NCBI GenBank assembly: GCA_033558025.1
Contig: JAUCEF010000113.1
Coordinates: 1-64,000 of the forward strand
Source: Phytophthora sp. 'mugwort'
Lineage: Eukaryota; Oomycota; Peronosporomycetes; Peronosporales; Peronosporaceae
Direction of reading: 5' to 3'
DNA: 64,000 bases
Position numbers and translations under genes: made by a program. Below, one piece after another: positions 1 through 11,751 of this stretch. How positions within the stretch are numbered: the first letter of the stretch is position 1; the number at the start of each line of letters is the position of its first letter. The notes under the pieces are model-generated. The model saw nothing but the letters and a program-made list of their open reading frames with translations, was not told where the DNA came from and made no database searches.

Positions 1-1022
<1,022 letters not shown>

Positions 1023-1261
1023 AAAAAATTTTTATAATTATTAATAATTAAATTAATCTTTATTAATAATTATATTAAAATTTTTAATTTAATTAATACC
1101 GTTTTACGTGTTTTTATAAAAATTTAAAATTTTTATATTATTTAAGAGAAAAAAATATTAGTAAAATTTAAATAAAAAAAATATTAAATCTCAAAAATTA
1201 AATCAAATAAAATTTAATTAATAACAAATTAATTATTAATAAAATAATTTAAATTATAATT

Positions 1262-1674
1262 ATGGATATCGAAAATATTTTAATAGACTTAAACAATGAC
1301 AACAATAATATTGAAAAACACGAATCACAAGAACAAACATCAAATTATATAAAAATATATAATATTTATAATAGGTGCCTTTTTTATTTAGGTTTAACTA
1401 TTTTTTTAATTTATTCAATAGCGATTTTCCAATAGTTTCTGCATTACAGGATTTAAGGAATATCGTCGATGATGAAACTTTCAATCAAATAAAACAAGTT
1501 GTTTTAAAAATGTTACGTGAACCTGAAAAAAGGGCGGCTGGATTAAATTTATTAGAATTATTAAAACTAACTATTCATCCAAGACATTTATTAAAAGATA
1601 ATCCACAAGAATTTGAAAAAATGATGACTCATTTAATTAAAATTTTAATTTCTATTTTTAAAGAAGATGGCTAA
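1262..1674 (+). pseudogene. 137-codon ORF, frameshifted redundant copy
   Basis: This is the same locus as 43455-43868. Extra and missing bases near 1354 (an extra A-containing repeat step), 1388 and 1415 move the membrane segment out of frame, so only the C-terminal half reads open. See the intact copy for a description. Confidence 0.75.
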
Positions 1675-1676
1675 AA

Positions 1677-1704
1677 AAACCTATTTAATTTGTTAAATAG
1701 GTTT
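1677..1704. terminator. Perfect 12-bp hairpin after the 137-codon ORF (copy 1)
   Basis: The stem AAACCTATTTAA pairs perfectly with TTAAATAGGTTT around a TTTG loop, three bases after the ORF stop. The next gene (trnR) is on the opposite strand, so the hairpin lies between convergent transcription units. It is a candidate 3'-end processing or termination signal. It is identical to the copy at 43871-43898. Confidence 0.5.
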
Positions 1705-2068
1705 CTAGATATACAATATATACATTATGTAAATTTTTACCAATTAAAAACTAATTATGTGATTTTAAATTATAACTATGTTGATATTAATTTAATTTTA
1801 GTTATTGAGTATTTAATAAAATTAATCTATTTAAATATTTATGTCATCAATAACTTATGTTAAACCATCTTGATTAAAAGTTATAGAATTAGCAATAATA
1901 ATATTCTGTATTTATATTACATTCTTCTTATATTTTTTAGAATATTTATTGAAAAAAATTGATTTTTTTAATTTATTATTTCTTAAAAAATTTAAATTTT
2001 ATTATTTATATTATAAAAATAATTGAATTATTTTTTTTTTAAGAATGAAATTTTTAAATAAAACTAAT
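1705..2068. other. Non-coding gap between convergent units (copy 1)
   Basis: About 360 bp of AT-rich DNA with no ORF or tRNA that I can support. It differs from copy 2 by lacking 16 bp that copy 2 has near 44115-44130. Confidence 0.6.
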
Positions 2069-2141
2069 TACAATCTCTTGGATTTGAACCAAGATTTTAA
2101 AGCTTAGAAGGCTAATACTCTACCAATTAAGTTAAGATTGT
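2069..2141 (-). tRNA. trnR: tRNA-Arg(UCU), copy 1
   Basis: The reverse strand folds as a cloverleaf: acceptor ACAATCT/AGATTGT, anticodon loop CTTCTAA (UCU), T arm CTTGG-TTCAAAT-CCAAG. It reads AGA/AGG, the most used Arg codons in this AT-rich genome. The lower anticodon stem has two T-T mismatches. Confidence 0.85.
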
Positions 2142-2158
2142 TTTAGTTTTATTAAGAA

Positions 2159-2869
2159 TTAAACAGTTTTATCTGAATATACATTAAAAATAGCTTTTAA
2201 TGCATCTCGTGAAAGTTGTTTATAAATATTTTGTTTTAAAAATTTTTTTTTTTCCTTTTTAGTTAAAGTAACCGCTCCTATTAAAGCTATTAATAATATA
2301 ATACCTGCAACTAAAAAAAAAAAAGCATAATAACTATATAAAATTTGTCCAATTGTTTCAATATTTGTAATAGTATCTAATTGATAGATAAAATTTTTTA
2401 AAAAGGGTTTGACATCAACAAATATTTCAAAAGTACCTTTCATACTATCGTGAAAAAAAAATAAAGTATTTACTTTTTGAGTAAAAAAAGAATTATTTAT
2501 TAAATGGTAATATGATGTAAAAACTTTACTAAACATAACAAACGTTTCTAAAAAAAAAATAAAACTAATTAAAAAAATAATTGGTAAATAACCAAAATTA
2601 TTTTTTATTTTATTTTTATCAATTAAAACATTAACATCTAGCATCATAATAACAAATAAAAATAATACAGTAATAGCTCCTACATAAATAATAATTAACA
2701 TTATTGATAAAAATTCAATTTCAGAAATTAATAATAATCCAGTTGAATTAGTAAAAACTAATATTAAAAAAAATGCAGAATATATTGTATTTGTAGAATA
2801 TATTACAAATATAGCTGAAGTTAAAGCTATAGTTGAAAAAGTATAAAAGAAAATTGTTTCGAAATCCAT
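2159..2869 (-). CDS. nad6: NADH dehydrogenase subunit 6
   Basis: A 236-residue membrane subunit of the proton-pumping arm of respiratory complex I in the inner mitochondrial membrane. Several hydrophobic helices are visible in the first 120 residues (including the segment with EIEFLSIMLIIIYVGAITVLFLFVI split over helices 2-3, the signature of ND6/NuoJ with its conserved YVGAITVLFLF), then a hydrophilic loop and a last helix near residues 180-205. The C-terminal tail is Lys-rich. It starts with ATG and is the last gene of a minus-strand run atp1-nad5-nad6. It is identical in copy 2. Confidence 0.95.
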   Translation of the reverse strand: MDFETIFFYTFSTIALTSAIFVIYSTNTIYSAFFLILVFTNSTGLLLISEIEFLSIMLIIIYVGAITVLFLFVIMMLDVNVLIDKNKIKNNFGYLPIIFLISFIFFLETFVMFSKVFTSYYHLINNSFFTQKVNTLFFFHDSMKGTFEIFVDVKPFLKNFIYQLDTITNIETIGQILYSYYAFFFLVAGIILLIALIGAVTLTKKEKKKFLKQNIYKQLSRDALKAIFNVYSDKTV

Positions 2870-2929
2870 AATGTATTTAAATTATATAAATTTATAATTA
2901 TATCTTAAAAGATACATATTTTATTATTT

Positions 2930-4925
2930 TTATTTAATTAATAAAAAAATAAATAAAAATAATAAAATAGTAATAATATTAAAAAAATAAATAATAGAAA
3001 AAAAAATAATATTTATTAAACAAATAATGCTAATTAACATTAATAATGAATAGTGATAAATATAACCTGTTTGTAATAAAATTATTTTTTGACTTAAGAA
3101 AGAAAAAACGGTTATTAAACCAAAAGGACCACACATTTCAATTAAACCTTTATCAATCATTTTATATGTTACATTATAACCAACTTTTAATATATATTGA
3201 TTAATAAATTCATAATAAATTTTATCAAAATACCATTTTCTATTTAAAAAATTATAAAAATAAAGACCATATTTTGAAATTTTTAAGTTATATAAAAATC
3301 TAAATTTAAAAAAATATAAATAAAAGGCACAAAATAAGCCACAAAAACTTAAAATAACAGGTAATAATTTAAAAAATGTTGGTAAAAATTCAGCATCAAT
3401 CATTTGATTATTAAATGGATTTATATAAATTGAGTTATTCCAAAAATTTGAACCTAACCCAACAAACATATCTTTAGAAATATAACCTATAAAAATACTA
3501 CCAAATGCTAAAACTCCTAAAGGAATACCCATTTCTAATGGAACATCATGTGCATTTTTAATAACATTTTTATAGGCATTAGTTTCACTTAAAAAAGCAA
3601 AAAATAATAAACGTGTTGAATAGAATGCCGTAAAAAATGCACCAATAGTACCCAACCAATAAGCAAAATGACCTGTTTCACTAAAACTTGAAAATGCAAC
3701 TTCTAATATTAAATCTTTAGAATAAAAACCAGTTAAAAAAGGAAAACCCATTAAAGATAATGAACCTATTAAAAACATTATATAAGTAAAAGGTAAAATT
3801 CTTCTTAAACCACCCATTTTTCTTATATCTTGTTCATCACCCATAGCATGAATTACAGCACCGGAACATAAAAATAATAATGCTTTAAAATATGCATGAT
3901 TTGATAAATGAAAAATAGCTAAAGGATAATTTGATAATCCACAAGCAAAAAACATATAACCTAATTGACTACAAGTAGAATAGGCAACTATTTTTTTAAA
4001 ATCATTTTGTACTAGACCAATTGTACTTGAGAAAAAGGCTGTAGAAGCTCCAATAATTGTAATAACTTTTAAAGAAAACATTGAATATTCAAACATTGGT
4101 GAACAACGTGCAATTAAATAAACACCAGCAGTTACCATAGTCGCTGCATGGATTAATGCCGAAACCGGCGTAGGTCCTTCCATAGCATCGGGTAACCATA
4201 AATGTAAAAAAATTTGAGCAGATTTACCCATAGCACCTATAAAAATTAAAATACACGCAACATCAATAATACTTAAAATATAATTAAAAAAAAATAAATT
4301 TAAAATCTTTAACAATAGAAATTGCTGCAAATGTACTAAAATATTCAATAGTTCTAATATTATAAAAAACAGTTAATACACCTAATAATAAGATTAAATC
4401 ACTAATTCGATTAACTAACATAGCTTTTATAGCTGCTTTATTCGCTTGTAAACGTGTAAACCAAAAATTAATTAATAAATATGAACAAAAACCAACACCT
4501 TCCCATCCAACAAACATTTGCATAAAATTATCACCTGTAACTAATATAATCATAAAAAAAGTAAATAGTGATAAATATGACATAAATCTAGATAAATGTG
4601 GATCATGATCCATATATTTAGAAGAATATAAATGAACTAAAGTTGAAATACTTGTTACAACAATTAACATTATCATAGTTAAACTATCAAATAAAAAACA
4701 CCAATTACAATTAAATAAACCACTATTAATCCAATTTGAAATATAAATAATATACTCATATTCATTTGTAATTGAATTATATATAATAATAAATGAAAAA
4801 AGACAACTTAAAAAAGTTGTTAATGTGGTTATAAATACAGAACCTTTACGGCCAATATAAAAACCAAATAATCCAGAAGCTACTGAACCTAAAAAAGGTA
4901 AAAAAATTAAAGTTAATAATAACAT
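2930..4925 (-). pseudogene. nad5: nad5, frameshifted redundant copy
   Basis: This is the same gene as 45141-47135 but with one extra A in an A-run near 4286-4294 (plus-strand coordinates). The frame breaks after about residue 213, leaving an N-terminal ORF (4284-4925) and a C-terminal ORF (2930-4348) that overlap. Everything else agrees with the intact copy, so a homopolymer error is the likely cause. Confidence 0.9.
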
Positions 4926-5035
4926 AATAGAATAAAATAAATTTAAATTATTTAAAAATATAATAATAATTTTAAAATAATTCTTCTTAAAGAATAAATA
5001 TTTTTTAAAAAATTAATATTAGAATAATATTTAAA

Positions 5036-5059
5036 ATTATTTTCTATATAGAAAATAAT
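5036..5059. promoter_or_regulatory. 24-bp perfect palindrome between atp1 and nad5 (copy 1)
   Basis: A perfect AT-rich palindrome in the ~204-bp spacer between atp1 and nad5, both minus strand. It is identical to 47246-47269. It could be an RNA processing hairpin in a polycistronic transcript. No function is demonstrated. Confidence 0.4.
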
Positions 5060-5095
5060 TAATTTTTATCTGTTATGTTTTATTTACAAAATATT

Positions 5096-5128
5096 ATAAT
5101 TATTTTTTATTAATAAAAAAATAATTAT
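5096..5128. terminator. 13-bp hairpin directly after atp1 (copy 1)
   Basis: A stem of 13 bp (ATAATTATTTTTT with its exact complement) around a 7-base loop, one base outside the atp1 stop codon. On the minus strand it follows atp1, as a 3'-end stabilising or processing hairpin would. AT-only stems arise easily here by chance. Confidence 0.4.
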
Positions 5129-5129
5129 A

Positions 5130-6659
5130 TTATTTTGTAATAAAATTATTAGTAAAATTTGTTGCTAAAATATTAAGTTTTTTTTCTAATTCTTTAGATA
5201 TTTCTTTTTTATTTAAGATTTCTTCTAAAATATTAAAATGATTATTTTTTATAAAATTTAACCAACTAATTTCAAAACTTGAAATTTTATCAACAGCAAT
5301 TTTATCTAAGAAACCACGTACACCTAAATAAATAATTACAATTTGATTTTCAACAGATAACGGTATATTTAAACCTTGTTTTAACATTTCTGTTAATCTA
5401 ATCCCTCTATTTAATTGTTGTTGAGTTGTAGCATCTAAATCAGAACCAAATTGAGCAAATGCTTGTACTTCTCTAAATTGTGCTAATTCTAATTTCATTG
5501 TACCAGCAATTTGTTTCATAGCTTTAATTTGTGCAGAAGAACCAACACGACTTACAGATAATCCAACACTAATTGCAGGTCTTTGACCTTCATTAAATAA
5601 TTCTGTTTCTAAAAAAATTTGTCCATCAGTAATTGAAATAACATTTGTTGGAATATAAGCAGAAACATCTCCAGCTTGTGTTTCAATAATAGGTAATGCG
5701 GTTAATGAACCACCACCAATTTTTTTATTCATTTTAGCAGCTCTTTCTAATAAACGAGAGTGTAAATAAAAAACATCTCCAGGATAAGCTTCTCTACCTG
5801 GAGGTCTTCTTAATAATAAAGACATTTGTCTATAAGCTACCGCTTGTTTTGATAAATCATCATAGAAAATAACAGCATGTTTACCATTATCTCTAAAATA
5901 TTCACCTAAAGCACAACCAGTATATGGAGCTAAATATTGTAAGGGTGCTGAATCTGAAGCAGTAGCCGCTACAATAACAGAAAAAAACATTGCATTTTTT
6001 TCTTCTAAAGTTTTTGTTAATTCAGCAATTGTTGATCTTTTTTGACCAACACCTACATAAATACAATATAATTGATTATTTATATCTTTTTTTAAATGAG
6101 GTTCTCTTTGATTAATTATAGTATCAATAGCAATAGATGTTTTACCTGTTTGTCTATCACCAATAATTAATTCCCTTTGACCACGACCAATAGGAATTAA
6201 ACTATCTACAGCTTTTAAACCTGTTTGTACAGGTTGTTTAACACTTTCTCTAGGCATAATACCTGGAGCTTTAACTTCAACTCTACTTTCTAATTTACTG
6301 TTAATTTGACCTTTACCATCAATGGGTTGTCCTAAAGCATCAACTACTCTACCTAATACTTCAGGTCCTACAGGTACACTAACAATAGATCCAGTTCTTC
6401 GTACAAAATTACCTTCTTGAATTTCTCTATCATTACTAAAAACAACAACACCAACAACATCAGGTTCTAAATTTAAAGCCATTCCTTTAATATTACCATT
6501 ATTAAATTCAACCATTTCACCTGCTTGAATTTTAGTTAAACCATAACATCTTGCAATACCATCACTCATTGAAAGAACAATACCTGTTTCTTGTAAACTT
6601 TTTTCATCTTTATATTTTTTAATATTTGATTCCAGTATATATGATAATTCAATAGCCAT
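5130..6659 (-). CDS. atp1: ATP synthase F1 subunit alpha
   Basis: A 509-residue alpha subunit of the F1 catalytic head of mitochondrial ATP synthase, of normal family length. The P-loop GDRQTGKTS is at residues 167-175, followed by the typical [13 protein letters not shown] and [27 protein letters not shown] blocks, and [17 protein letters not shown] near residue 360. Mitochondrial encoding of atp1 is shared with plants, jakobids and oomycetes, and is absent in animals and most fungi. It starts with ATG and is the first gene of an atp1-nad5-nad6 minus-strand group. It is identical in copy 2. Confidence 0.98.
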   Translation of the reverse strand: MAIELSYILESNIKKYKDEKSLQETGIVLSMSDGIARCYGLTKIQAGEMVEFNNGNIKGMALNLEPDVVGVVVFSNDREIQEGNFVRRTGSIVSVPVGPEVLGRVVDALGQPIDGKGQINSKLESRVEVKAPGIMPRESVKQPVQTGLKAVDSLIPIGRGQRELIIGDRQTGKTSIAIDTIINQREPHLKKDINNQLYCIYVGVGQKRSTIAELTKTLEEKNAMFFSVIVAATASDSAPLQYLAPYTGCALGEYFRDNGKHAVIFYDDLSKQAVAYRQMSLLLRRPPGREAYPGDVFYLHSRLLERAAKMNKKIGGGSLTALPIIETQAGDVSAYIPTNVISITDGQIFLETELFNEGQRPAISVGLSVSRVGSSAQIKAMKQIAGTMKLELAQFREVQAFAQFGSDLDATTQQQLNRGIRLTEMLKQGLNIPLSVENQIVIIYLGVRGFLDKIAVDKISSFEISWLNFIKNNHFNILEEILNKKEISKELEKKLNILATNFTNNFITK

Positions 6660-6738
6660 AGAGGTTATTAAATTATCATATTATTTAATAATTATAAATT
6701 ATTATAATTACCAAAATATATCAAATATATATTTTTTA

Positions 6739-6810
6739 TACCCTTTACGAGAATTGAACTCGTATTTTTACCGTGAAAAGGTAATGTCCTAACCATTAGA
6801 CTAAAAGGGC
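6739..6810 (-). tRNA. trnE: tRNA-Glu(UUC), copy 1
   Basis: Cloverleaf on the minus strand: acceptor GCCCTTT/AAAGGGT, anticodon loop TTTTCAC (UUC) on a TTACC/GGTAA stem, T arm with TTCAATT. It lies between nad4 and atp1 and may punctuate their transcript. Confidence 0.92.
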
Positions 6811-6834
6811 TTTTTATTAAACAAAAAATTTTGT

Positions 6835-8310
6835 TTAATAAAAATAAGAAAAATCAATATGTATTAAAATTTTTGAAACACTTTCATGCATACAACTTTC
6901 AAAAATTTTAGGATATAAACCTAATAAAAAGATATTTATAATTAATATTAAATGAATTAAAAATTCACGATAAGTTAAATCATAATAAATTTTTAAATAA
7001 ATATTTTGAATATTACCATAACAAATTCGATTATAAAATAATAAAGAATATACCCCACCCAAAAACATACCAATTGTCGCAAAAACAGCTGTTGTAGTAT
7101 TATCTTCAAAAACTCCAGTTAAAATAAGAATTTCACCCACAAAACTACTTGAACCTGGAATAGACATATTTGCTAATACATAAATAAATAATGCAATACA
7201 AAATAAAGGCATTGTATGTGCTAAACCACCATAATAATTAATAAATCTTGTATGATATCGATCATATAAACATCCAATTGAAAAAAATAAACCACTCGAT
7301 ACTAAACCATGACTAATCATTTGAATAATACTACCTTCTAATCCTTGAATAGTTAAAGAAAAAATACCCAATATTATAAAATTCATATGAGCAACTGATG
7401 CATAAGCAATAATACGTTTCAAATCTGTTTGTCGTATAGCTGTTAATGACGCATAAATAACAGATATTAAACATAAAACTAAAATATACGGTGTAAAATA
7501 TAATGCAGCTTTAGGAAATAAAGGAACTAAAAACCTAATCATACCGTATGATCCTAATTTTAATAAAATACCAGCTAATAGTACAGAACCTGCGGTAGGT
7601 GCTTCAACATGTGCTTCCGGTAACCAAACATGAAAAGGTAACATTGGAACTTTAACAGCAAATGATAAAAAAAAAGCTAAGAAATAAAATTTTTCATATG
7701 AAAAATTAAAATTACTATAATATAATATTTGATAATCAGTTGTACCCACAGTTAAAAATAAATGAATAATGGCAATAAACATAAATAATGAACCTGCTAA
7801 TGTATACATAAAAAACAAATATGAAGCTTTAATTTTACGTTCTCTTGAACCCCAAATACCTATAATTAAAAACATAGGAATTAATACACTTTCAAAGAAA
7901 ATATAAAAAATAAGTACATCTAATATACTAAATGAAATGATTAAACAAAATTCTAAAATAAAATATAAAATAAAATATTCTTTTATATTTTTATTAATCA
8001 TTTCATAACTAATTAACATACAGATTGGAATCAAAAATGTTGTTAAAATTATAAAAAATAATGAAATACCATCAATACCTAAATAAAAATTAATATTAAA
8101 TTGACTAATCCATTCTATTTTAAATAAATATTGAAAATTAGAAGTTGATTTATCAAATAAAATCCATAAAGGTAATGACATTAAAAAAATGAAAAAAGAC
8201 ATAAAAATACTAAAATTTTTTATAAATTTTTCATTTTTCGAAAAAGCTAATATAATAACCGTAATTAATGGTAAAATAAGTAAAAAAATTAATATAAACT
8301 TATTAAACAT
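6835..8310 (-). CDS. nad4: NADH dehydrogenase subunit 4
   Basis: A 491-residue antiporter-like membrane subunit of complex I. It carries the family's hallmark blocks: LGIDGISLFFIILTTFLIP near residue 80, VKVPMLPFHVWLPEAHVEAPTAGS around residue 220, with conserved Lys and His of the proton channel, and IAYASVAHMNF near residue 310. I chose the ATG at 8310 (protein start MFNKFILIF) because the longer open frame reaches into trnH and its extra N-terminus is translated tRNA. About 13 membrane helices are expected. It is identical in copy 2. Confidence 0.96.
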   Translation of the reverse strand: MFNKFILIFLLILPLITVIILAFSKNEKFIKNFSIFMSFFIFLMSLPLWILFDKSTSNFQYLFKIEWISQFNINFYLGIDGISLFFIILTTFLIPICMLISYEMINKNIKEYFILYFILEFCLIISFSILDVLIFYIFFESVLIPMFLIIGIWGSRERKIKASYLFFMYTLAGSLFMFIAIIHLFLTVGTTDYQILYYSNFNFSYEKFYFLAFFLSFAVKVPMLPFHVWLPEAHVEAPTAGSVLLAGILLKLGSYGMIRFLVPLFPKAALYFTPYILVLCLISVIYASLTAIRQTDLKRIIAYASVAHMNFIILGIFSLTIQGLEGSIIQMISHGLVSSGLFFSIGCLYDRYHTRFINYYGGLAHTMPLFCIALFIYVLANMSIPGSSSFVGEILILTGVFEDNTTTAVFATIGMFLGGVYSLLFYNRICYGNIQNIYLKIYYDLTYREFLIHLILIINIFLLGLYPKIFESCMHESVSKILIHIDFSYFY

Positions 8311-8332
8311 AAAAAAATTTAATTTAAAAATG

Positions 8333-8405
8333 GGCGAAAAATGGGACTTGAACCCATAACACTTAGACCCACAATCTAACACTCTACCTTTAAGTTATAA
8401 TCGCC
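8333..8405 (-). tRNA. trnH: tRNA-His(GUG), copy 1
   Basis: Anticodon loop TTGTGGG (GUG) on a TTAGA/TCTAA stem; T arm ATGGG-TTCAAGT-CCCAT. An extra 5' G that pairs with a 3' C fits the G-1:C73 identity pair of tRNA-His. The acceptor stem has two T-T mismatches at pairs 5 and 6. Confidence 0.88.
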
Positions 8406-8408
8406 TTT

Positions 8409-8828
8409 TTAAATTTTTCTTAAATAATATATAAAATTTAAAAATGATTGAACAATTAAATTATTTAAAGGTGGATAGTTTTTAGATAATATTTGTTTTA
8501 CTTTTAAATTAGAATAAATATTATTTTGAATACTCAAATAAATTAATTCAAGTTTTTTAAAATTATATAAATCCCTTATTAAATTTAATTCATTATTTCC
8601 ATAAATTATTAAAATAGAACCTTGTCCTTTTAATTTTAAAAAAATATCAATAATTAAATTTTGATTTAATATTAAAGATTTATAATCAAATTTTTTAATT
8701 TTTTTTTTTAAAGATATTATTTCATTAATATTTAAATCATTATAACGAAATATATATATATATTTATAAGTTTGTTTAATTTTTTGTAATTGATTTAATT
8801 TATACTTTTTAAATTTTTTTTTTTGCAT
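8409..8828 (-). CDS. Divergent ribosomal protein L10-like ORF (139 aa)
   Basis: A basic, non-membrane protein of 139 residues between nad7 and trnH, reading in the nad7 direction. I read its layout as that of bacterial uL10: a Lys-rich N-terminus, then IFRYNDLNINEIISLKKKIK (residues 26-45), where L10 has the conserved 'v.dyrGltv.el..LR..lr' segment, DYKSLILNQNLI in place of 'v.KNtLl', KGQGSILIIYGNNEL near residues 68-82 in place of the 'l.GP..l.f' block, and a final helix. Plants are known to encode rpl10 in mtDNA. In oomycetes this locus is usually left as an unnamed ORF. The assignment is inference from pattern only; a conserved ORF of unknown function is the alternative. Identical in copy 2. 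Confidence 0.5.
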   Translation of the reverse strand: MQKKKFKKYKLNQLQKIKQTYKYIYIFRYNDLNINEIISLKKKIKKFDYKSLILNQNLIIDIFLKLKGQGSILIIYGNNELNLIRDLYNFKKLELIYLSIQNNIYSNLKVKQILSKNYPPLNNLIVQSFLNFIYYLRKI

Positions 8829-8866
8829 AATTTATTGAAAATAAAATTTTATTCTAATAATTAATA

Positions 8867-10045
8867 TTAACGATCAATTTCACCAAAAACAACATCTAAA
8901 GTACCAATAATTGTAACAACATCAGCAATCATATGATTTTTAGCTATAAAATCTAATGCTTGTAAATGTAAAAATCCTGGTGATTTAATTTTACATCTGT
9001 AGGGTTTATTTGTACCATCTGCTACTAAATAAACACCATACTCACCTTTAGGTGCCTCAATAACTGTATAAGTTTCACCAGCATTTACACAAATATTTTC
9101 TGAATAATATTTAAAATGATGAATTAAAGACTCCATAGAATTTTTAATTTGAATTCTATTTGGATTTGTAATTTTTTTATCATCTAATTTAATAGGACCT
9201 TGGGGAATTTTATTAAGTACTTGCAAAATAATTCGAATTGATTGTCGCATTTCTTCTATTCTAATTAAATAACGATCATAACAATCGCCATTTGTACCTA
9301 CAGGTATATCAAATTTTAATTGATCATAAATTTCATAAGGTTGTGTTTTACGTAAATCCCATGAAATACCTGATCCACGTAACATAACACCACTAAAACC
9401 AAAATTTAAAGCATCTTTAGCAGATATAATACCAATATCTACTAATCTTTGTTTCCAAATTCTATTATTAGTTAACATTTCTTCAATTTCATCTAAACGG
9501 GTATTAAATTGTTCACAAAAAATATATATATCATTTAACAAACCTTTAGGCAAATCTTGATTAACACCTCCAGGTCTAAAATAAGCTGCATGCATACGTG
9601 CACCAGAAACACGTTCATAAAATTCCATTAATTTCTCACGTTCTTCAAATCCCCAAAAATAAGGTGTCATAGCTCCTACATCTAAAGCATGACAACATAC
9701 AGCTAATAAATGATTTAAGATACGTGTTATTTCTGAAAATAAAACTCTTATATATTGTGCTCGTAAAGGTATATCACAATTTAATAATTTTTCAATAGCC
9801 AAAACATATGCATGTTCTTGACACATCATAGATACATAATCTAAACGATCAAAATAAGGTAACGCCTGTAAATAATTTTTATATTCAATTAATTTTTCTG
9901 TACCTCTATGTAATAAACCTATATGTGAATCAGCTTTTTTAACAACTTCACCGTTTAATTCTAAAATTAAACGTAAAACACCATGAGCCGCTGGATGTTG
10001 TGGACCAAAATTTATAGAAAAATTTTTAATTTTTTTTAATGACAT
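8867..10045 (-). CDS. nad7: NADH dehydrogenase subunit 7 (49 kDa)
   Basis: A 392-residue peripheral-arm subunit of complex I that lines the quinone site, homologous to NuoD. Signatures: [15 protein letters not shown] at residues 12-26 with the quinone-site His, [15 protein letters not shown] near 42-56, [16 protein letters not shown] near 66-81, [13 protein letters not shown] near 149-161, and the C-terminal block ending in VFGEIDR. Length is normal. The start codon is followed upstream by a run of about 20 T, in the divergent spacer to nad2. It heads the minus-strand series nad7-rpl10-like-trnH-nad4-trnE-atp1. Identical in copy 2. Confidence 0.97.
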   Translation of the reverse strand: MSLKKIKNFSINFGPQHPAAHGVLRLILELNGEVVKKADSHIGLLHRGTEKLIEYKNYLQALPYFDRLDYVSMMCQEHAYVLAIEKLLNCDIPLRAQYIRVLFSEITRILNHLLAVCCHALDVGAMTPYFWGFEEREKLMEFYERVSGARMHAAYFRPGGVNQDLPKGLLNDIYIFCEQFNTRLDEIEEMLTNNRIWKQRLVDIGIISAKDALNFGFSGVMLRGSGISWDLRKTQPYEIYDQLKFDIPVGTNGDCYDRYLIRIEEMRQSIRIILQVLNKIPQGPIKLDDKKITNPNRIQIKNSMESLIHHFKYYSENICVNAGETYTVIEAPKGEYGVYLVADGTNKPYRCKIKSPGFLHLQALDFIAKNHMIADVVTIIGTLDVVFGEIDR

Positions 10046-10161
10046 TTTTTTTTTTTTTTTTTTTTAATAAAAATATAATATTTATAAATTAATTTTTTTA
10101 TAAATATATAGCATATATAGTAAGTAAGTATTTTTAAAATATTTATTTCTTTTATTACATT
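10046..10161. promoter_or_regulatory. Divergent spacer nad7/nad2 with long T-tract (copy 1)
   Basis: The only intergenic region separating a minus-strand block from a plus-strand block head to head. It begins with a run of about 20 T directly upstream of the nad7 start and contains an ATATAGTAAGTAAGTA stretch. Any transcription start for both directions must lie here or further inside the genes, so it is a candidate bidirectional promoter; no consensus is known to me. Confidence 0.35.
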
Positions 10162-11655
10162 ATGTTTTTTCAGGAAATTTTTAATAATAATTTTGAAATT
10201 ATTATCCCCGAATTTTTTTTAACAACTTTTTTATTAATTTTATTATTATTTGGTGTTTTTTATAAAAAAAATCAAAATGCTCAAAAAATTTTGATTATTA
10301 AAAATATTACTACTATAATAATATATTTATTATTAATTCTTTTAATATTAACGTTAAATATAACAAATATTTCAAGTAACATATTAAATGGTGTATTACT
10401 TATTAATAATTTTACACAATTTATTAAAATAATTTTAATTTTATTAACAATTATTTGTTTTTTAATACAACAAAAATATTTAATACAACAAAAAATAAAT
10501 TCATATGAAATTAATATATTAATGTTAATATCATTATTGGGTTTAATGTTATTGGTATCTGCAAATCATTTTATTACTTTATATTTAGCAATTGAATTAC
10601 AAAGTTTAAGTTTTTATATATTAACATCCACCCAAAAAAAATCGATATTATCAATTGAGGCTGGTTTAAAATATTTTATTTTAGGATCAATTGCTTCAGG
10701 TTTTATTCTATTTGGTTCTTCAATAATTTATGCTATTACAGGTTCATTAAATTTTAATAATATTTTTTTAATATTATCAAATATAAATTTTTTAGATAAT
10801 ATAAATATATTAATTAGTTTATCTTATGGATTAATTTTTATTTTAGTTGGTATTTTATTTAAAATAGGTGCTACACCTTTTCATTTTTGGTTGCCTGATG
10901 TATATGAAGGTGCTCCAAATAATATTTCAAGTTTTTTTGCTATTGTACCAAAAATTGCTTTTATAGGAATTTTAATTCGTTTATTTTTTGAGATTTTTTT
11001 TAATATTTCATATTTCTTTGAAATTTTTTTTTATATTATTTCATTTTTATCTATGTTAATCGGTGCATTATCGGCATTACAACAAAAAAAAATCAAAAGA
11101 TTATTAGCTTATAGTGCAATAAGTCATGTAGGTTTTATATTAATAGGATTTACTTCAAATATGTTAAATAATATTCCATTTATTTTATTATATATTATAA
11201 TTTATATTATAACAAGTATTAATTTATGGACTTCTTATTTATCTTTAAATATCAATCATAAACCAATTAAATATTTAACAGATTTATCAAATATATATAC
11301 TATTAATAAATTAATTGCTATTATTATAATCATAAATATTTTTTCATTAGCTGGTATACCCCCATTAGCGGGTTTTTTTTCAAAATTATTTATATTTTTT
11401 TCAGCTATTAAAAATAATTATTTTAGTTTAGTATTTTTTGGTATTATTATAAGTGTTTTAAGCTCTTTTTATTATTTAAAAATAATTAAAATTATTTATT
11501 TTGAAAAAATATTTAGAAAAATGTATATTTCACAAATAAATAAAAGTCAAAGTATAATATTATTAATTAGTACTCAATTTATTTTATTTTTATTTATTTA
11601 TCCTAATATTATATTAATAAATTTAAACAAAATTTATTTATATTTATTAATATAA
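10162..11655 (+). CDS. nad2: NADH dehydrogenase subunit 2 (intact copy)
   Basis: A 497-residue antiporter-like membrane subunit of complex I (NuoN family), with the conserved FKIGATPFHFWLPDVYEGAPN segment near residues 234-254 and LLAYSAISHVGFILIG near 314-329. Strongly hydrophobic throughout; about 14 helices expected. This copy is the open one: copy 2 lacks one A in the TTTTTTAATACAAC stretch and is split. It opens the plus-strand block that ends at nad4L. Confidence 0.95.
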   Translation: MFFQEIFNNNFEIIIPEFFLTTFLLILLLFGVFYKKNQNAQKILIIKNITTIIIYLLLILLILTLNITNISSNILNGVLLINNFTQFIKIILILLTIICFLIQQKYLIQQKINSYEINILMLISLLGLMLLVSANHFITLYLAIELQSLSFYILTSTQKKSILSIEAGLKYFILGSIASGFILFGSSIIYAITGSLNFNNIFLILSNINFLDNINILISLSYGLIFILVGILFKIGATPFHFWLPDVYEGAPNNISSFFAIVPKIAFIGILIRLFFEIFFNISYFFEIFFYIISFLSMLIGALSALQQKKIKRLLAYSAISHVGFILIGFTSNMLNNIPFILLYIIIYIITSINLWTSYLSLNINHKPIKYLTDLSNIYTINKLIAIIIIINIFSLAGIPPLAGFFSKLFIFFSAIKNNYFSLVFFGIIISVLSSFYYLKIIKIIYFEKIFRKMYISQINKSQSIILLISTQFILFLFIYPNIILINLNKIYLYLLI

Positions 11656-11661
11656 TATTTA

Positions 11662-11735
11662 GTTTGGATAGCTCAGTTGGTTAGAGTAAAAGACTGAAAA
11701 TCTTTGTGTCGGTGGTTCAAATCCACCTCCAGACA
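11662..11735 (+). tRNA. trnF: tRNA-Phe(GAA), copy 1
   Basis: Acceptor GTTTGGA/TCCAGAC, anticodon loop CTGAAAA (GAA), T arm GGTGG-TTCAAAT-CCACC. It begins 6 bp after nad2. Confidence 0.95.
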
Positions 11736-11751
11736 ATTTTATTATTAAAAT

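Noticed and set aside
8311..8382. Longer N-termini for nad4, rps12, nad3 and rps14
   Set aside because: The added residues are translated tRNA genes (trnH, trnV, trnD, trnK/trnA); each gene has a downstream ATG that fits the family N-terminus.
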